Source: Syntrophomonadaceae bacterium
Lineage (GTDB): Bacteria > Bacillota > DSM-12270 > Thermacetogeniales > Thermacetogeniaceae
Assembly (NCBI GenBank): GCA_012516535.1
Contig: JAAYWP010000085.1
Coordinates: forward strand, 1-51,325
DNA: 51,325 nt
Reading direction: 5' to 3'
Positions 48,214 through 51,325 of the stretch are shown here, piece by piece. Numbering within the stretch: position 1 is the stretch's first letter; the number at the start of each line of letters is the position of its first letter. The notes under the pieces were generated by a model, which saw only the letters and a list, made by a program, of their open reading frames with translations, did not search any database and was not told where the DNA came from. Position numbers and translations under genes: made by a program.

Positions 48214-49542
48214 ATGAAAATCATTAGCATGATCAGTCTTGGCTGCCCCAAAAACCTTGTTGACAGTGAAAAGGTTCTCGGCATTTTAACAGGTGCAGGT
48301 TATATTGTAACACCATCACCTGAAGATGCCGAGATTGTTTTGATCAACACCTGCGGCTTTATCCAACCAGCAGTTGATGAAGCTGTGTCAACTATATTAA
48401 AATGTCTGGATTTGAAGAAAAAGGGCTTATGCCGTACTTTGATCGTTTTTGGCTGTTTAGTTGCACGGTATGGAGAAAAAAGGTTATCCCAGCTGTTTCC
48501 GGAGGTTGATGGATGGCTGGGGGTTGATACGGCTCCTTTTATTCTGCACTATCTTGAGCAGATCCTTGCTGGTGAAAAAGAGCCTCTCACCATTAAGGCT
48601 GAGGAAAAGGATTATCCCAGGCTGTTGACCACACCCCATTACACAGCCTATTTGAAAATTGCCGAAGGCTGTTCTCACAGATGCTCCTTTTGTCTGATAC
48701 CAAAGATACGTGGGCCTTTGCGCAGCAGGCCACCTGAGGCTATTTATGATGAGGCAGTTCAATTAGCGGCAACTGGAGTTAAAGAGCTTATTTTGGTGGC
48801 TCAGGATACAGGGGCTTATGGTCGTGATCTCCCTGGTAAACCTACGCTGGCTGGGCTATTGAAAAGGCTCTGTGAGATCGATGGCCTCCACTGGATCAGG
48901 TTTCTTTATCATAATCCCCATTACCTGACAGCTGAATTAGTGAAAACCATGCAGGAGGAACCCAAGCTCTGCCGCTACCTAGATCTTCCCTTTCAGCACA
49001 GCAGCCGTAAAATACTCAGGAGAATGGGAAGAAAAGGGGATGCTATCAGTTATCTCCAGCTGCTGAAAGAACTGAGGGACAGTTTGCCTGGGCTTACTAT
49101 CCGCACTACTCTTATGGTGGGTTTTCCGGGTGAAGATAATAAGGCATTTCAGGAATTAAAGGAGTTTGTTTTACAGGCGGAATTCGATCGTTTAGGGGTT
49201 TTCCCCTATTACCATGAAGAGGGAGCCAGAGCAAGAAAATATGCTGAGACAGTTTCCTATATAGAAAAGCGCAGAAGGGCTAGAGAGATTATGGGCCTGC
49301 AGCGAAAAATTTCCCGGCGTAAGAATAGGGAGCAGCTGGGAAGGAGCCTTGATGTTCTGATCGAACAAAATCTGGGAGATGGTGTTTTTTATGGGCGCAG
49401 CCACCGAGATGTTCCTGAAATTGATCCCCGGGTAATTGTCAGAGGTAAAGGGTTAACTCCTGGAGATATAGTGAAGGTACGGATCACAAGAGCGGCTGCT
49501 TATGATTTGATCGGGGTTTGTGATTCTCATATAGGAGGATGA
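48214..49542 (+). CDS. rimO: Ribosomal protein S12 methylthiotransferase RimO
   Basis: A radical-SAM enzyme of 442 residues that adds a methylthio group to an aspartate of S12. N-terminal cluster cysteines are C11 (SLGCPKNLVDSE), C47 (NTCGFI) and C81 (FGCL). The radical-SAM set is C153, C157, C160 (CSHRCSFC). A TRAM domain ends the protein (about 375-440). SLGCPKN and the NTCGFI motif separate RimO from MiaB. Confidence 0.96.
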   Translation: MKIISMISLGCPKNLVDSEKVLGILTGAGYIVTPSPEDAEIVLINTCGFIQPAVDEAVSTILKCLDLKKKGLCRTLIVFGCLVARYGEKRLSQLFPEVDGWLGVDTAPFILHYLEQILAGEKEPLTIKAEEKDYPRLLTTPHYTAYLKIAEGCSHRCSFCLIPKIRGPLRSRPPEAIYDEAVQLAATGVKELILVAQDTGAYGRDLPGKPTLAGLLKRLCEIDGLHWIRFLYHNPHYLTAELVKTMQEEPKLCRYLDLPFQHSSRKILRRMGRKGDAISYLQLLKELRDSLPGLTIRTTLMVGFPGEDNKAFQELKEFVLQAEFDRLGVFPYYHEEGARARKYAETVSYIEKRRRAREIMGLQRKISRRKNREQLGRSLDVLIEQNLGDGVFYGRSHRDVPEIDPRVIVRGKGLTPGDIVKVRITRAAAYDLIGVCDSHIGG

Positions 49543-49579
49543 GTTCCATTCATTACTAGAGAGAAAAGGGGTGTGCCTA

Positions 49580-49588
49580 TGTTATAAT
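49580..49588 (+). promoter_or_regulatory. Extended -10 promoter of the unknown gene/FtsH-like pair
   Basis: TGTTATAAT, identical to the element upstream of spoIIIE, without a recognisable -35. It lies 30 nt before the next start. Confidence 0.45.
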
Positions 49589-49617
49589 CTATGATATACC
49601 GGGAGAGGAGGATCACC

Positions 49618-50163
49618 TTGAAACAGATCAGATTTATAACAGTAATCTGTTCATTGATACTCACTCTTTGCGTCCTTTTCGGTGGTTATTACCTTTATGA
49701 TAGATATTTTATCAGGGACGGACTGCGTGAACAGATCAGCCAATTGGTAACAGCCCAAGAGATAAATATCGAAAAACAGGACAATTCATCAGTAGTATCG
49801 ATACGCTCAGCAGAGATAGATGATTTCCAGAGTGTTTATCAGAAAACAGCCAAACTGGTTTACCAGAGCTTAGGACCTCAAGCTGAAATTGTATTTCTAG
49901 ATGAGCGAACAGAAAACCTGAGCATGCTCTACGAGGAATGCAATTTTATTATTCATGAAGGCATTGCTACAGGAAAATTTCAAGATATGAGGACACAGGT
50001 ACTGAATTTAGCTGATCAGGAAGGTGTCCAATGTGATCTGTCAATAGATTCCTCCAATATTTATTTGGTGCTAAAGGATGACCAGGGATATCTTTATGAA
50101 GTTATCCCTCGCATAAAGCAGTTAGATGGCTGGGAGAAACTGGGTGGTGATATGGTTGATTAG
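49618..50163 (+). CDS. Unknown protein with N-terminal membrane anchor
   Basis: A 181-residue protein I do not recognise. One membrane helix (about 5-25; FITVICSLILTLCVLFGGYY) is followed by about 150 residues outside, of mixed helix/strand character, without cysteine pairs or known motifs. TTG 49618 is 6 nt after GGAGAGGAGG; an upstream ATG (49591) precedes that site. Its end overlaps the FtsH-like gene by 8 nt, so the two are likely made together and the protein may be a partner or substrate of that protease (inference). Confidence 0.75.
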   Translation: MKQIRFITVICSLILTLCVLFGGYYLYDRYFIRDGLREQISQLVTAQEINIEKQDNSSVVSIRSAEIDDFQSVYQKTAKLVYQSLGPQAEIVFLDERTENLSMLYEECNFIIHEGIATGKFQDMRTQVLNLADQEGVQCDLSIDSSNIYLVLKDDQGYLYEVIPRIKQLDGWEKLGGDMVD

Positions 50164-51325
50164 GGAATTATGCTTAGGTGTATCTATTGCTTTGTTGATC
50201 TTTTTGACTATGATGGGACAAAATGTGATCCCTTTGCTCTTGTTGGCAGGTTTAGGCTTTATGCTCTATATGCTGATCGATCGGAAGGGGTTGACCGGCA
50301 GTGCCAATTTCGCAGGATATACACAACAGGTTAACTTTACTTTTGATGATATAGGAGGACAAGCACCTGCCAAACAAGAACTAAAGGAAGCTCTTGATTT
50401 TGTCCTTCATGCAGGAAAAATAAAAGAAATGGGAATCCGGCCTTTAAAAGGGATTCTTTTGACAGGACCTCCTGGGACTGGGAAAACGCTGTTAGCTAAA
50501 GCAGCAGCATCATATACCCGCTCAGTTTTTCTGGCTACATCAGGAAGCGAATTTATTGAGGTATACGCTGGTGTCGGTGCCCAGCGAGTGCGCCAGCTGT
50601 TCAAAACAGCCAAGGAACGTGCGCAAAAAGAAAAAAAAGATGGTGCTATTATATTTGTTGATGAGATTGATGTTTTAGGGAGCAAAAGAGGCAGCAACAC
50701 AGGACATCTTGAGTATGATCAGACCTTGAACCAACTCCTTGTGGAAATGGACGGTTTAAGACATGATGATAAAGTGCGTATTCTTGTGGTGGGAGCCACC
50801 AACAGGGAGGATATGCTGGATCCCGCATTAACCAGACCAGGCCGCTTTGACCGGATTGTTCGTGTGGACCTGCCTGATAAGGCTGCGAGAAAGAGCATTC
50901 TGGAAATACACTGCCGGAACAAGCCGCTAGCAGATGATGTGTCATTGGAGGATATCGCCAGAGAATCTTTTGGCTTTTCCGGTGCACATCTAGAGAGCTT
51001 GGCCAATGAAGCAGCTATTCTGGCATTAAGAGAAAAATCTCCGGTGATACATCAATCCCATCTCAAGGAAGCTGTTGACAAGGTAATGATGGGTGAGAAA
51101 ATCGATCGAAGACCCAATGATGAGGAACGCTATCGCATTGCTGTCCATGAAACCGGCCATGCTTTGATCAGTGAATTTTTGAGAAAAGGGTCTGTATCTC
51201 ATTTAACTGTGACAACCAGAGGAAGGGCTCTGGGATATGTGCGCTCCGTTCCTGAGGATGATCTGTATTTATATACTAAGGAGCACCTGGAGGAACAGAT
51301 CCAGATCTGTCTGGCTGGTGCAGCA
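50156..51325 (+). CDS. FtsH-like AAA+ zinc metalloprotease, N-terminal part
   Basis: Open at the window end; 390 residues are visible. Two closely spaced membrane helices (about 4-40) with almost no loop precede the AAA+ domain: Walker A GPPGTGKT (K110), Walker B IIFVDEID (D169, E170), and the second region of homology ATNREDMLDPALTRPGRFDR. The zinc motif is HETGH (H331, E332, H335). Classical FtsH has a loop of about 70 residues between its helices, so this is a shortened paralogue. TTG 50156 or GTG 50147 may be the start; the latter would give 3 more residues. A separate true ftsH is expected elsewhere. Confidence 0.85.
   Translation, partial: MIRELCLGVSIALLIFLTMMGQNVIPLLLLAGLGFMLYMLIDRKGLTGSANFAGYTQQVNFTFDDIGGQAPAKQELKEALDFVLHAGKIKEMGIRPLKGILLTGPPGTGKTLLAKAAASYTRSVFLATSGSEFIEVYAGVGAQRVRQLFKTAKERAQKEKKDGAIIFVDEIDVLGSKRGSNTGHLEYDQTLNQLLVEMDGLRHDDKVRILVVGATNREDMLDPALTRPGRFDRIVRVDLPDKAARKSILEIHCRNKPLADDVSLEDIARESFGFSGAHLESLANEAAILALREKSPVIHQSHLKEAVDKVMMGEKIDRRPNDEERYRIAVHETGHALISEFLRKGSVSHLTVTTRGRALGYVRSVPEDDLYLYTKEHLEEQIQICLAGAA

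Overview
This window comes from the chromosome of a Gram-positive, endospore-forming Firmicute, most likely in the class Clostridia. The evidence is conserved gene order (xerC-hslVU-codY, rpsB-tsf-pyrH-frr-uppS-cdsA-dxr-rseP-ispG-proS, rimP-nusA-ylxR-ylxQ-infB-rbfA-nrnA-truB-ribF-rpsO-pnp, then dapB-dpaAB-asd-dapA-rnj-spoIIIE), strong purine-rich ribosome binding sites, many TTG/GTG starts, and sporulation genes (dipicolinate synthase dpaA/dpaB, SpoIIIE/FtsK). I cannot name a genus from sequence alone. Nearly everything is on the + strand; the only clear minus-strand genes are the tepA-ylzJ pair. I saw no rRNA, tRNA, CRISPR array, insertion sequence or prophage.

Layout. 1-1999: end of a P-type Ca2+-ATPase, a terminator, and a bacterial Ku gene. 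2112-10358: DNA and tRNA maintenance (dprA, topA, trmFO), then the xerC-hslV-hslU-codY operon. 10359-11719: a scar. It holds frameshifted remnants of a FapA-type (DUF342) gene and of a second small gene, then an intact SwrB-like membrane coiled-coil gene. In related motile bacteria the flagellar/chemotaxis operon lies between codY and rpsB, so I read this as the residue of a lost flagellar operon. 11937-22791: translation and envelope genes (rpsB, tsf, pyrH, frr, a one-domain PASTA protein, a ferredoxin, uppS, cdsA, an AI-2E-family permease, dxr, rseP, ispG, proS).

22809-33115: the rimP-nusA-infB transcription/translation operon continuing through rbfA, nrnA, truB, ribF, then rpsO and pnp with their own signals. 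33180-41219: envelope and sporulation genes (YlxY-type deacetylase, D,D-carboxypeptidase, M16 peptidase, PRC-barrel protein) followed by a lysine/diaminopimelate/dipicolinate cluster (dapB, dpaA, dpaB, asd, dapA). 41224-46357: RNase J behind a promoter-plus-terminator leader, the inverted tepA-ylzJ pair, and spoIIIE/ftsK. 46364-51325: a winged-helix/PfkB fusion that has lost the kinase catalytic Asp and sits behind a perfect palindrome, then rodZ, rimO, an unknown membrane-anchored protein, and an FtsH-like AAA+ metalloprotease cut by the window edge.

Most of the window is ordinary core genome. The parts most worth a second look are the flagellar scar with its surviving SwrB-like gene, the HTH-PfkB pseudokinase and its palindrome, the unknown protein overlapping a minimal FtsH-like protease, the stand-alone PASTA protein, and the attenuator-like leader of RNase J.
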